DNA of 64,000 bases from contig CM049322.1 in the NCBI GenBank assembly GCA_026874595.1, positions 43,402,840 through 43,466,839 of the forward strand, written 5' to 3'. The position numbers and the translations under genes are program-made. Shown here in pieces: positions 47,930-59,277 of the stretch. The notes under the pieces were generated by a model. It made no database searches, was not told where the DNA came from, and was given only the letters and a program-made list of their open reading frames with translations. Source of the DNA: Sipunculus nudus. Its lineage: Eukaryota > Annelida > Sipuncula > Golfingiida > Sipunculidae. Each line of letters opens with the position of its first letter. Within the stretch, counting starts at the first letter, position 1.

Positions 47930-48135
47930 TTGTGTAATCGGTACCGTTTCTGGGTCGTACCACCGTGGAAGCCCCGAAAGGAGCACTCGCGTGTGAGTGA
48001 ATCATGGCATTCCCATTAAGCCTGCAGGACATTCAGCTTGGACAGGATCCGGCCGTAGAAAATATCACTGCCTCGGTTGAGATTCGAACTCATGATCTCC
48101 GCCATTGATTCCTGTGCTGTAACCGTAGCCCGTCA
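47930..48135 (-). mobile_element. tRNA-derived SINE, copy 3 (minus strand)
   Basis: On the minus strand there is a B-box GAGTTCGAATCTC (48091-48079) preceded by GGTTACAGCACAGG. It is followed by the family core GTCCTGCAGGCTTAATGGGA and the CCTTTCGGGGCTTCC tail seen in copy 1. The head is more diverged than in the other two copies. Confidence 0.75.
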
Positions 48136-48239
48136 ATTATCTAACTCTTATGCGAAGATGGCGCTGAGGTATAAAGTTGTCATGGTGGATTACTGTTTTT
48201 TGTCTTTGAAATAGTATCTCGGGAAGGAGAGAATGTGCG

Positions 48240-48400
48240 AGGCGAGCAGTTACATGACAACTCACGTAGCTGGCCCCGCCGAGCCCTCGTTCAGTGATTC
48301 GATTTATTTTGGATGAAGCACAAATCATCTCACTGTCTACAGCTTTCAGGCTGATAACCGAAACAAACCCTCCACGTAATTGAACGGGAACGGCCCCTTA
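48240..48400 (+). repeat. Local non-coding module B, copy 2
   Basis: TAGCTGGCCCCGCCGAGCCC, TTCAGTGATTCGATTTATTT, TGGATGAAGC, then TTCAGGCTGATAACCGAAAC and AAACCCTCCACGTAA. The last block is nearly the same as in copy 1. Confidence 0.55.
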
Positions 48401-49269
48401 AGTCTGAAAAGGTTAATCTGCCGTTAACATCGACCGTACGTTTCGGATTGCCCGACTGTGCACAGAACATTTCCAATGTGAGAACGTTCAGAGACAGCTA
48501 GAGTGCGTCATTTCAACAAAAAAGAAGTAACACAATGATCTGTTTAATAAGATGAAAGAGTTATCTCATGTTGGAAGACTCATTGATATTGATTAATTAT
48601 TTTGAAGATGTCGGTCGGACTTGGTTTACATGAGTTGAGTTCAGGAAGGTGGATTCGATAAAGCGTCTATTAAGGTTTCAATTATTTTTGCTTTAAATAA
48701 ATGTCAGTGTGGGAATATGTGGACATATGTACAATCAGTTTTCAATAAAAAAGTATATGTCTGCTTCATTATTATTATCGCAAAATATAGGAGGCATTTG
48801 ATGATTCCACCATACAATGCTGTGACGATTTAATGCAATATATTCAATGACGGATGGAAAACATAGTTAATCGGATCGGACAGAACACCAGACCTGCTCT
48901 CAGCTGCTTGCACAACTAACATTTTCCCCGTGATGTATTTTTATTTATACTTTCTTCAAGTTCTTTAGACTTCTAATCACAATTCACTGTCATTTATTTC
49001 TGTTATTCTTTTACGTACGACAAACCCCATCTATAAAAATAACTCCTTTATTATTCGGATATATATATATGTATATATATATATTCAAAACTAGGGTATG
49101 TGCACGTGTGTGCAGGATTAAATGCAGCGAAAGATAGTCACAGTAACTTTTATTATATTTGGAATAAATAAGACTTTTAAATAAAAGTCTTAATTTAATA
49201 GATAATTCAATAATCAGTACAGAGGAATCCTCTTTCAGGATCTCATACACGTTTATGGAATGAACTTTA

Positions 49270-49430
49270 TACAAAATGACCTTCGTACCAGCCCGTACAA
49301 GCCGGCTTAATTCGGTGATTTCGTCGGGTTCACGTTCGCTCAGTGAGTGATTCAATTGAATTTGGGTGCAGGAGTCCATTATCCATTGTTTGCAACGTTA
49401 AGCACAGTCCCGAAACCTAAATGACCTTTC
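49270..49430 (+). repeat. Local non-coding module B, copy 3
   Basis: GCCGGCTTAATTCGGTGATT, CGTTCGCTCAGTGAGTGATT, CAATTGAATTTGGGTGCAGG. About 70% identical by eye to copy 4 over the first ~60 bases. Confidence 0.6.
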
Positions 49431-50100
49431 CACCACAGCTCAAATGCTCCGCCCTTTTAATCTAATTATTATAATGAGCCCCCGAAACGCTCCTACACAG
49501 AGGGTCTTCCATGCCCATGGTAGCGAGAGCTGCTTACAACATAATAATGACATCAGAAAGGTCGATGACGCATGGTGTCGTACAGACTGACGTCATCAAC
49601 TGGTATCGCTGTCCTCCGTTGTTTAATATATCGCAGTCATTGTGAACCGCTTTGGAATATTTTGGATTATTTGTCTCATACGAATTACGTGCTAAGTAAG
49701 ACAATATTGTTTACTCGGTAGTCGCAGGAATGGCATCTGTAACCTGTAACCTAGAACTTGTTATACTGTCTCCTTTGTATAAGAAAATATCCCGGAAAAC
49801 ATGCCGACATAGGTACTGGTACAGACTGTGCGTGTTCTGTTTGACAGAGCTCTATCAAATTATGCAAATTTCGGTTTTGTCGGATGATTGACCCATGACA
49901 ATGTTTACGGTCACCTGATTAGCTGCTCGGTAGTCTAATGCCTATGATTAATCTTTGAATAAATATGCGCTTAAGGTCACATAACCTTCATGGATAGGTC
50001 AATTGAAGGGGAACTGCAGACCCTTTATGCAGCTTGATTTAATTCGCCTTTGACATAATTGGCTGTCGTTTGGCAGTGATATACAGCGTGGGAGAGTCTT
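49431..50100. promoter_or_regulatory. Candidate conserved regulatory block
   Basis: Complex, relatively GC-rich DNA between modules, with TGACGTCA, TAATTATTATAATGAG, TGACATCA and similar transcription-factor-like words and no open frame. Conservation cannot be checked here. Confidence 0.2.
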
Positions 50101-50299
50101 GAAAGTGTCATAAAGGACCTGGCAGAACTTGCAACCGGTAATCCCTTGAGTTGATTTCAGTTCTTCCTACGTTTAGGAATGAATTAAAGCTTTTCGAAAG
50201 ATTCTATATGCAAAGCCCTAGGCTTTTACCTAAAAGCTTGGCACATTCATAATTTAAAACTTTACAAATTTCAAACTGCTCGGATAATAATGCTTGACC

Positions 50300-50700
50300 G
50301 TAGATTTACATATTTCTTTGCAATTTTATTTTCAGATATTCAATTGAAGAAAATAAAATAGACTTTTCTTGAAGAATGGACTTCCAGGCAATGTATTGAG
50401 TAATTATTTTTAGTCCTGCAGGCATCCTGTAGACTTGATGTGCCGTGAAAAACAGTTGATAGATGTTTATTGAGTAAACATCAATTAACTGTCCATTAAT
50501 TCCACCCGGAAGTGCCGTTTTACCGAAGAAGATGGGTTTCAACTTGACATTTGAATCCACTACCTTTACGAACAGGAAAACAGGTTTCGTTAATTTTTTG
50601 CAACTTGAAAATGAAATTTAATTACACTACCGTATGGCATGAATCGTAAAAATGACCTGAAGACATTTGTCAGAACAAAACATGAACTTTGTATTATGTT
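50300..50700 (+). repeat. Local non-coding module M, copy 3
   Basis: GAGTAATTATTTTTAGTCC, TTATTGAGTAAACATCAATT, CTGTCCATTAATTCCACCC, CCGAAGAAGATGGG, then CGTATGGCATGAATC. Matches the order in the copy at 52.56 kb. Confidence 0.55.
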
Positions 50701-50789
50701 ATAAGAATAAGTTTTTATTTTTTTTTACACATAAGCTTACATCACAATACGGATGCGAGTATTGTTCGCCATGGGATTCCTTATTAGGG

Positions 50790-51522
50790 CCCCGCTTGAC
50801 AAGCGGTGCCCTATAGTGATCTCCGTGTCAGTCCGTCCATCCGTCCTTCTGTCCTTCCGTCAAAGACACTTTTTTTCGCGCGCGATAACTCAACAACAAC
50901 CTACAGCAGCTTTCCCAAATTCACAGGGATGATTTATACCTATGAGGGCGACAGACCTATTGAATTAAAGACCTGTTAGAATTCCAATATGGCCGCCACA
51001 GCCCAGTCGCCAATTTTCTTTTGCGCGCGATAACTCAACAACAACAAACTTTAGCTATCCAAAATTCACAGGAATGATAGGTACCTATAAGGGCTCCATC
51101 TCTATCGAATTACAGACCTGTTGAAATTCCAATATGGTTGCTAGAGCACAGTCGATGATTTTCTTTTGCAACCGATATCTCAACAAGAACATGCTTGATC
51201 TTTCTCAAATTCACAGGGATCATTGTTGCTATATGGGGCTTCTGACGTATTGAAATGCAGACTTGCTCAAGATCAAATATGGGCAACAGAGTACAATCAG
51301 TGATTTCCTATTGTACACATTATTTCAGACATATCTTCTTTAATATTTTTTGAACAAGTAGGATTTTTTCCTTCATGCATATGGATAAAAACCTGGATTT
51401 TTTCCTTCATGCATATGGATAAAAACCTGTTTTCGTTTGTCATATTTTTCAAATTTAACTTTATTTTTCATCCACATGTAAACTAGTCCAGCACTATCAG
51501 AAATGCGGGGCCCTCTGAGGAC
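50790..51522 (+). mobile_element. Non-autonomous element with GGGCCCCGC inverted ends and internal repeats
   Basis: Starts AGGGCCCCGCTTGACAAGCGG, itself with a CCGCTTGACAAGCGG hairpin, and ends GCGGGGCCCT. Inside, GCGCGATAACTCAACAACAA recurs at about 50880 and 51036, with a degraded third unit near 51170. Each is followed by AAATTCACAGG and AATTCCAATATGG, giving ~155-bp units. A 34-bp direct repeat (TTTTTTCCTTCATGCATATG) lies at about 51363-51430. No transposase; no clear target duplication. Confidence 0.72.
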
Positions 51523-51595
51523 CATTGTGCACATATGAAGCTAAATTCTGCTTAATGTGAACAGTATTTCTTCAACTCACGTGACATTGTATATA

Positions 51596-51712
51596 CAGTA
51601 AAATCTCGCTAAACTACCACCTCAGATGAGCGAACACCTCAATATAACGACCACTTGTTCACGGTCCCAATTCTTTATTGCTCTAAAACCACATAATGTC
51701 AAGGTTTAACTG
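51596..51712 (+). mobile_element. pogo-like MITE, complete (117 bp)
   Basis: CAGTAAAATCTCGCTAAAC at the left end and, inverted, CAGTTAAACCTTGACATTA at the right end, each next to TA. No coding capacity. Same family style as 45557 and 59070. Confidence 0.75.
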
Positions 51713-52118
51713 TACTTACAATGTTTAGAACAAATGAACGGGGGCATCAGTAGGTATACTTTTAAATTGTAAACCTAAAATGGTTATGCTGGTCAGTGAA
51801 AGATCCATGACAGGGCAAAACGGTTAACTACAAAAACAGAGATTCCGTGACAAATGAATCCAGTAACCATGCTTTAAAAAAAGAATCCGGTCATCAGTGA
51901 TTCAAAAAACGAATTTTAAATTTATGATTACCTCCCCGGCATGACTCACACCGTATGAATATCTGAATGCTGCTTTGTCATGATTGCGATATATATCTGT
52001 CCATCTTTACGAAAAATATTAAAACAAAAAAAGTTAAAGTAACAAAACAGGATTATTTTATCTCTCTACAAAGCCATCTTACGAAACTAAAAGCGCATAA
52101 GCAAAGTTACGTTTTCCT

Positions 52119-52290
52119 TTGACCCAGCTGGCTTATTTCGGTGACACCGACGAGTTTACATTCGCTCGGCGAATGATTCAATTTGCCATGGATGCTGGAA
52201 GCAATCATCCCATTGTGTGCATCTTTAAGGTGATAACCCTGAAAAACCTGCAATGTAACCAAAGGAGGATTGACCCCTTTATTCAGGGGA
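52119..52290 (+). repeat. Local non-coding module B, copy 4
   Basis: GCTGGCTTATTTCGGTGACA, CATTCGCTCGGCGAATGATT, CAATTTGCCATGGATGCTGG, then CTTTAAGGTGATAACCCTG. A 72-residue open frame spans it, but the homologous copies are not open in that frame, so I do not call a gene. Confidence 0.6.
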
Positions 52291-52559
52291 GTGATTTACA
52301 CCAGCTGCGCAAGAATGCAGTAAAGGCCGCCCTTTGACGCAGATGTACGGTACGGAAGTGTCTGGAAAAATGTTATTTGCGACGACGCGGCACATGCCGC
52401 AGTATTCACTTGATATAGATTTAAAAAAATAAAAAAAGCAAATAAATCGAATTAAAACAAGTCAACAGATATAAGCTCTTCGCTGGTTCCGTCCGTCAAA
52501 AAAACTTGACAAATAAAAGATGGCACTTGAAATTGCTTCCGTCTTATGATAAAAATGAA

Positions 52560-52980
52560 AATTCACTTTGGCAGACTCAGATTCAATTAGAATAATACCG
52601 GTCGTTTTCTCTCAAAGAAGAACAATCATTAAAAAAAAGATAAAGAGTGATCTTCTATTATTAACAGCACACGTATTAATTATTTTCAGTCCAAGCAGTA
52701 TCCGGTCTACTAAATGTGTTTGGGTGAAAAGTTGGAAGACTTTCATTCAATAAGCGCACATTACTTTTTCCATTAATTCTCACAGTGAATGCGGGTGAAG
52801 ATTGGACACACTTGCCAATTGCGCCGCCAGTCGTCACAAAAAGGCGCAAAGCTTTCATTACTTTGCATCTTGCGACTATGAAAAGTTAATGGCACTCACG
52901 TATGGCATGAAGGTCAGATAAACGAGAGAAAACATAAACGACAGAATCCCACAACATTTTATGATACAAGTTACTCACCC
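52560..52980 (+). repeat. Local non-coding module M, copy 4
   Basis: CGTTTTCTCTCAAAGAAGAA, GTATTAATTATTTTCAGTCC, ATTCAATAAGCGCACATTAC, TTTTCCATTAATTCTCAC, AATTGCGCCGCC, then AAAAGTTAATGGCACTCACG and TATGGCATGAAGG. The clearest copy with which to compare the others. Confidence 0.65.
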
Positions 52981-53039
52981 AAGCCGGGAGAAAGGTCGTT
53001 TCTTCCTAAAATAAAACATTCATGACAAAAAAAAATTTA

Positions 53040-53400
53040 AATAATGATCTTATTTTATAAAAAAAAAAACTTATTGATTAATCATCCCAGAGTCCTGTTT
53101 AATTTACCTGTCAATAAAAAGATGAAAGGTGATTTATTCAACAAGCGCCCATTACCTTTTCCATTAATCCTCACCGTAACTACTCTGTCACTGAGGAAGA
53201 TTGGGCGATCTTTTTGCTTTCCAATCGTTATTAAAATGCACAAAACATTCATTACGATGCACCTTGTGACTAGGAAAGATTAATGGCACTGCAACAGAAG
53301 ATGCATGGTTTGCATGAAGGGCAGAATCTAGAAACGCCAGAGAAGAACAAGACAGGGACCTCAACATTTATGCAATATGTTTTACTTCCACTCACTTTCA
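53040..53400 (+). repeat. Local non-coding module M, copy 5
   Basis: TTGATTAATCATCCCAGAGTCC, TTATTCAACAAGCGCCCATT, CTTTTCCATTAATCCTCACC, GAAGATTGGGCG, then GAAAGATTAATGGCACTG and TTTGCATGAAGGGCAG. About 70% identical to copy 4 by eye and directly follows it. Confidence 0.65.
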
Positions 53401-54189
53401 TATATTGCTGATTAAAAATATGTTTTCATCAAGTCAGAGTGACGAGTATTTCTACCCTATTTTATCATTTTTATTATTATTTTTTTATAACTATTGATTA
53501 ATCAATAAGCTTATACTGCATTTTACAAATTTCGGTAAAAACCAAGGAAATATCGTAGCGGGCGATGATTGTTTTCGAACTGTCAACCTTAAACCATAGC
53601 CCCTGGTGATCACAGTTTCATGGTGATATAAAAACTAAATAAATGATTATAAATAAGAAGAAGAATCGAGTAGTCATTATTTTGTTGATAAAATGTATCA
53701 GTTATTAACCATCAGTTATTTAGTTAACGAAACATTGATCGCAAAATATTGAATGCGCCTTTTTTCCATGGAGAATGATTATGGAAAATAATCAATAAAC
53801 ACAATTTTTTTTTTCAATGAGAAAATACTTCATTTTTTATTCATAATAGTTACAAATATAAAAGCCCATTGCATTTTAATTTATTTTCACTTTAAAAAGA
53901 CCTAAAAACGGACTGAGAATTGATCAACTTTGACAGTTTGCATCATTGTCTTCTCCGGTCCTTTTTCTAATTCTTTATCTTACAACGCTTAAAAGTCAAT
54001 AGCGGAAAAGAGGCAACTTATATAATGTCACGCCGTTTATGATATAATGACGAATAGCAGCTGCAGCGTACTGTGTCAGCCTAGCAAAGTAACTGGAAGT
54101 GAGGATATTTCCTTAGGAAAGAGGAGCTTCTTGTGCGGAAGGTCAATCGCAAGGTGTGACCAGCTACTCTATTTGCATCTATTGTTAAC

Positions 54190-54425
54190 TACTGCCTTAG
54201 CCAGGAGGAATTTCGTTCGTTCCTGTTCGTGTGGGTTTGTTTGTTTCTTTGTCTGTGTTTTTGTGGGTGTGTGTTTGTTCACAACATAACTCGCGCAACC
54301 ATGAAAGGAATATTACTCATTCTCAAACGGCACTGGAAATATTGGCCGAATAAATGAATACATACACGCTTTAGGGAACATCACACAATTGGGATCTCCT
54401 ACATGGCGGAGGCATGCATTCACTA
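54190..54425 (+). repeat. AGGAGGTTATG-type interspersed repeat, copy with both ends
   Basis: CCAGGAGGAATTTCGTTCGT, TTCCTGTTCGTGTGGGTTTG, GT-rich stretch, TTCACAACATAACTCGCGCA, ATGAAAGGAATATTACTC, and a CTACATGGCGGAGG end. The two ends are inverted relative to each other (CCxGGAGG / CCTCCGCCATG). Confidence 0.65.
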
Positions 54426-56020
54426 GAATGCAGATTCCTAATATTAATATTGTTTGTCAGGCCGTTTGTTTGGATAAGAATAGCTGAGTTATAATAATGG
54501 TGGACCAAAATCAGTAATCCACAGTCTTGAAAATGAGCCATCCGATAGGAAATCTAACTTTCTTTTCAATCTGACATCGCTTGAAATGTTGCGATTCTCT
54601 CTGACAGGCCTCTCTTGAACCACTAAATGCCACAATTGTCATTCATAAAGGAAAGAAAAAAACTATATATTCATTTTTTAAAGAAAAAATGTGTTTTGTT
54701 TTGGAATGTAATGTAAACACCATCCCCACACTAACAATTTTTCGGCAAATGAATATGGTAAATGGTTTGGAAATGCGGCTTTACCATCGCTTGTGTGAAC
54801 AATGTTCGGTCGATTTGGCGACGATCTACATATCGTCTGCAGCGCCGGTTCTTTACTATTGCCTTTCAATAAACAGAAGCCCACCAAGGGGCCGCCAGTT
54901 AATAAGTCCCGGGCAGAGTAGTGTCCGATACCAGGGTATTAAATAAAGCCGGTCCGTAGTGGGTCGAGGTAGGGGGGGGGGAAACCTTGTTCGGTTATTG
55001 ATGGCTGATCTTTGCGGGCCCACAGTGAAGCCCCTTCGGAATCTATGTCCTTAAAGCCCAATACACAACTTCGATCGCGTTAATACGTCCTCGTTAAGCT
55101 GACGGAGACGGGCCCAGCAGGACTTAAGATCGTGACACTGGCCGCCTGGCTGTACGTTATATGAGAGATGGGACTTGTGACAGGGGTAATTGGAAATGGA
55201 TCTGTCCCTTTCTTCCTTACAGGGCTACCAACTTGAAATATATGCCAGTATTTCAATCTTCGGAAGAACTGGGCAACTCCACGAAGCTGGCATCGTATTC
55301 GAGTTTATAGCGCCCCCCCCCCCCCTTCCGTATTATTCATATTTCGTGCCAGACCACTTTTTATGGGCATATTTGTAAAGCTGACAAGATGATCCATTTC
55401 CTATGGTGCCAACAGTATACTCTTCCTGTAACAGGAGTTAGACATTTGATAAAAATTGTTCCATCAAATTCATATAAGAAATCCTTGCAAAAATTGTAAA
55501 AAAAAACAAACGTAATGCGACGAGCGCCAGTTCACCCATCCAGTAGGACTTTCGTTATTCCCATTTCTTTATCAACGTATTGGTGGTTTTCAGATGAATG
55601 TTAATTGCAGTTTAGTTTTTCGGGAGCATTTCAATACAAATCGAACTGGCTGAAGATGCAGATTCACGTTCGTTCTAGCCTGCCTGTATATCTGTCTGGT
55701 AAAGGACAATGATTGCCATGTATTATTATAGAAATTCAGGTTCTGATCATGGCAGTTTGCTCAAACATTAGCGATGGTCCGTTATTTAATGTTCATATTT
55801 TAATCTAGTTTTCTGGCCGGTCTAAGAGGACCCTGGGCAGCAGCCTCGTTTAGCTATTGACTGGTGACCTTTGTTGTCACACAGTGACTGTGTTCCCTGC
55901 CGGAGTCTCGGTCATTAACCATACGGCTTCGAGGCCTTTAATATGTCACTGTTAATTATTCGCTCAGCTGCTCTCGGTGACCTCGGGTTGCTCATGGAGC
56001 TGACTAGTACCTCGATGTCC
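54426..56020. other. Gene-free stretch
   Basis: Poly-G near 54973 and poly-C at 55312-55325. Several GC-richer, complex intervals (54880-55170, 55800-56020) but no coding evidence. Confidence 0.4.
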
Positions 56021-56025
56021 TATAG

Positions 56026-56465
56026 TAGGGCTGTATCAATAAACCGATATATCGATACATATCGATGCGCCAAATCGATACGGTTACCGATACGTCATGC
56101 ATGCTGTATCGTTGTTTTGATACGCCATAAACTGGTCACTGCTACAGATATCTACAAGTCATACAACACTAACCTAAAATCTATAATGTGTGGTATATGT
56201 AAAGCTTAATCAAGCTGCTTTTTATGTCTTATATCTACCCTTACTAGAGACTTAAAAAGATCACCGTTTGTCGTATGATCGACTGAATGAGGAATGAATG
56301 TACAGATCTCGAGTTTTTTCATTTGTTTACGAAAAATTTTATCTACAGCGCCTTTAATCAGAAATGACATATAAAGAAAAATTAAGCGTATCGTCATACG
56401 TATCGGGTATCGCTTTAAGTATATCACAATACGTATTGTAGCTGAAACGCGACCGATACCAAGCC
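56026..56465 (+). mobile_element. MITE rich in ATCGATAC words (hAT-like?), copy 1
   Basis: Starts TAGGGCTGTATCAATAAACC and ends CGACCGATACCAAGCC, so the ends are inverted (GGCTGTATC / GGCTTGGTATC). The interior shares AAGCTGCTTTTTAT, AGACTTAAAAAGATCAC and AAGTATATCACAATACGTAT with the copy at 63.61 kb. Class assignment uncertain. Confidence 0.65.
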
Positions 56466-57709
56466 ATGGTGTGTAGTCTATGTCCCGTTGTCAAGTCAGT
56501 CTCCCACCTACCACACAATGGCCGCTTTCGCGTGCACATCACCAGATTTTTCTGACCATTTTTGTCACTTTTGTTTCGTCCTCTGGATTGCTATTATTTT
56601 TATCAGTAATGGAGGTAGGCTAAAACATCGGTCGACCTTTCGTTACGTCATCACATCTACGAAATCTTCCGGCCGGATATAGTCAACCGAAAAATCTTTG
56701 AAATTGTCATTGACTTTTACAGCTTATTTTACTGACGGATTATAAAAAAAGCGACAGGCAGCATCCTCACATCAACCGATCCTACCGATAAATTTTTTTA
56801 CCGATCGGAAAATCGGTAGATGTAAGGCCGGCTTCACTTTGGCATACACTTTTCGAGGGAATATTCCAAACTGGATGTCCTAGCACAGAAAGACGATTCT
56901 GATTTATTAGAAAGTAATATGGTATTATGAATAAGGATCTGATGAAGAGATTGTTAATGCGTTAATCAGTAACCATGGTAACGTGACGACCTCAGACCAT
57001 ATCACATTTTCTTATCTGTTCTTGTATTTGCCGACAAATCTTCAATTAAATATAACCATTAACATGTGATATATTGGCTGTAAAGTGTCTGTTTGTAAAA
57101 TGGAATTTTTTGTTTTGATTAAAAAGGTAATCGCATGATATAGGCATTTCTTAAAATGTGAAGAATATTTGACTTAGGAATATCTAACACAAACAGATTA
57201 GTGTACTCTCTAATTTTCTTTATTACGGTCGTATTAATATAGCTGCTTGTCCTTGTTAATTATATACAAGTTTTATGGGAACCGGACGGGAAGACAGACA
57301 AAGACTACCAAAACTGTTGAAGATAAAAGACCTAACCCAGTGCACATAAAAAAGAATATCTAGAATCAATGAACTTATGGCGTGATATATAACCAATATA
57401 TCGTTTGTATTGCCAAAAGCATGTTCATACAAAATAAGAACATGGACAAGTGAAAACTGTCGTAGGACCATCACCTAATTGAAACTCTAGATCGCTCGGC
57501 TAAATTATTTCCATGAAAGATAATCGCAATAAGCCGTGTATAAAGAAGAAAATGGGGCTCAGGTTAACAAGACAACATATATTAAATTGTAAAAAAAAAA
57601 GATTTTATGAGAGTCAAATCACACCTATATCAGATACATGTTTTCAAGTCCTTTCGACACAATAGCCCCTAATGTATTCAAAGTATTTATGCCGTTTTCT
57701 TAAAACATT

Positions 57710-58412
57710 ATGTAAATATCTGACATGAATTCAATAGCAGTCTAAAAGAAAATCCAGACAGTATATTTTTGGTTAAATGAAACCATCAGAAATTCCCAGA
57801 CAAAGATTGCGTGACTGGAAATACATAAGGTGTGTGGCAGATGTCAGGTCAGATCTATATGTACTCAGCGGACGAACGGGATAGCTTGTTAGTCTGAAAA
57901 AAATCATCAAAAATACATGGTTATTGTTGATTTACCCTGTTTTATCTTCGTCGTAGGACAAAATGACCGACCACAAAACAAGATTATGATCTTAACATAT
58001 GAGGGCGTAAAAAAAAATCATGATCCATTTTTGTGTATAATGGTAGTTTGGTATTTCAGGAGGTTGGTTGTATACGGACGATGTATCTTTATACTCCATG
58101 TTTACGGATTATTTGTGATGATCTTTCCGCATTCGTAGAGACGGCGCTTTTGAGTATAATTTCATATTGCGGTAATGTGACATTAGCCCGCATGCAGAAA
58201 TAAAGCACGCAGTGCATTATGTTAGTTTTATGACGTTGTCCTTTGCCATCATGACTCGCAATAGCCAATATTCACTGAGATAGCCAACTGCAGGTCGTTA
58301 GAAAAAGTACGCTGCAACTAAATTGCGACTGATGCATAATAATGCATGGAAGTAGATTTGATACCAAAACAGAATAAATTGAATCCTTCATTCGGATGAG
58401 ACATAATAGATA
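57710..58412 (+). repeat. Paralogous non-coding module N, copy 1
   Basis: Shares with 59.28-59.95 kb, in order: TCCCAGACAAAGATTGCGTG, ATGTCAGGTCAGATCTATAT, ATGATCCATTTTTGTGTATA, TTGTATACGGACGATG, GCAGAAATAAAGC, AGCCAATATTCACTGAGATAG and AGAATAAATTGAATCC. No conserved open frame; the identity is interrupted by small indels. Confidence 0.72.
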
Positions 58413-59069
58413 TTTTCAAGAAAGTAATATTATATTTAGAGCCCATGTTGGTCTATGCATCTGGTCTTACGAGACCCTATGAAGGCAGGCTGATAAGAAA
58501 GTATTTCCAACCTCGGGTTGACAAATATGGCAATATGCTTAAAGCAGCATTTTAAGCCATAGGACATCTGAAACGAAGGCGGAGTAAAACCAATGTGTGT
58601 GGACTGTAGCTTTGATGATATATTATCCGCCAATGACATTATATGTGGTATATGACAACACGATACAGAAGTTTAACAAATAAAAAAGGAAACTAAAGAA
58701 ATATTTGAATCGAAAATAATAAGAGAAGACAATGGGTACAATTCTCAAGATAATGGAGCACAATGCTGTAACATTCATGCAAGGTTAACTTTATGAGATG
58801 TATATTATTGTATATTAACAAGAGTAGTATTTCTCCACTGCTGACATTATCGAAGGGTAGGCCTACTATGGAAAGTGTGGATGAAATACTAACGGAAACC
58901 TTTCAATGAATAAGCCATAGTCTACCACCAGAATGCCATTTTCATTGCTACACAGAAGATTTTAAAAGAATATTTATAACAAACAGAAATGTTAAATGTT
59001 ATTCTTATGACCAACAACAGCGCTGCGCCTATTTGAAAAAAAAAATACTTTTGACATACAAACAGTGAA

Positions 59070-59253
59070 CAGTGAAACCTCGTTGTGTCGAACTCGCTCA
59101 AGTCGAATACTCCGCTTATGTCAAAGTTACAGACTCGATATTCCGGACAACTCTAGTTAAATTATTACCAAATAAAACCCGCTTGTGTCGAACCTCGGAG
59201 GTGTCGAAGTTTTCTGAGGGTCCCTTCGACTCCGACACAACAAGGTTTCAGTA
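59070..59253 (+). mobile_element. pogo-like MITE (CAGTGAAACCTCGTTGTGTC), ~184 bp
   Basis: Left end CAGTGAAACCTCGTTGTGTC, right end inverted CTGAAACCTTGTTGTGTCGG (one base lost). It has internal repeats of the TGTGTCGAAC word. It sits immediately before module N copy 2. The same family ends at base 44 of the window. Confidence 0.72.
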
Positions 59254-59277
59254 AATTTGAATACAACTACAATGGGG

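Noticed and set aside
52119-52337. 72-residue ORF across module B copy 4
   Set aside because: Homologous copies at 45.24, 48.24 and 49.27 kb carry frame-breaking changes, so coding is unlikely.
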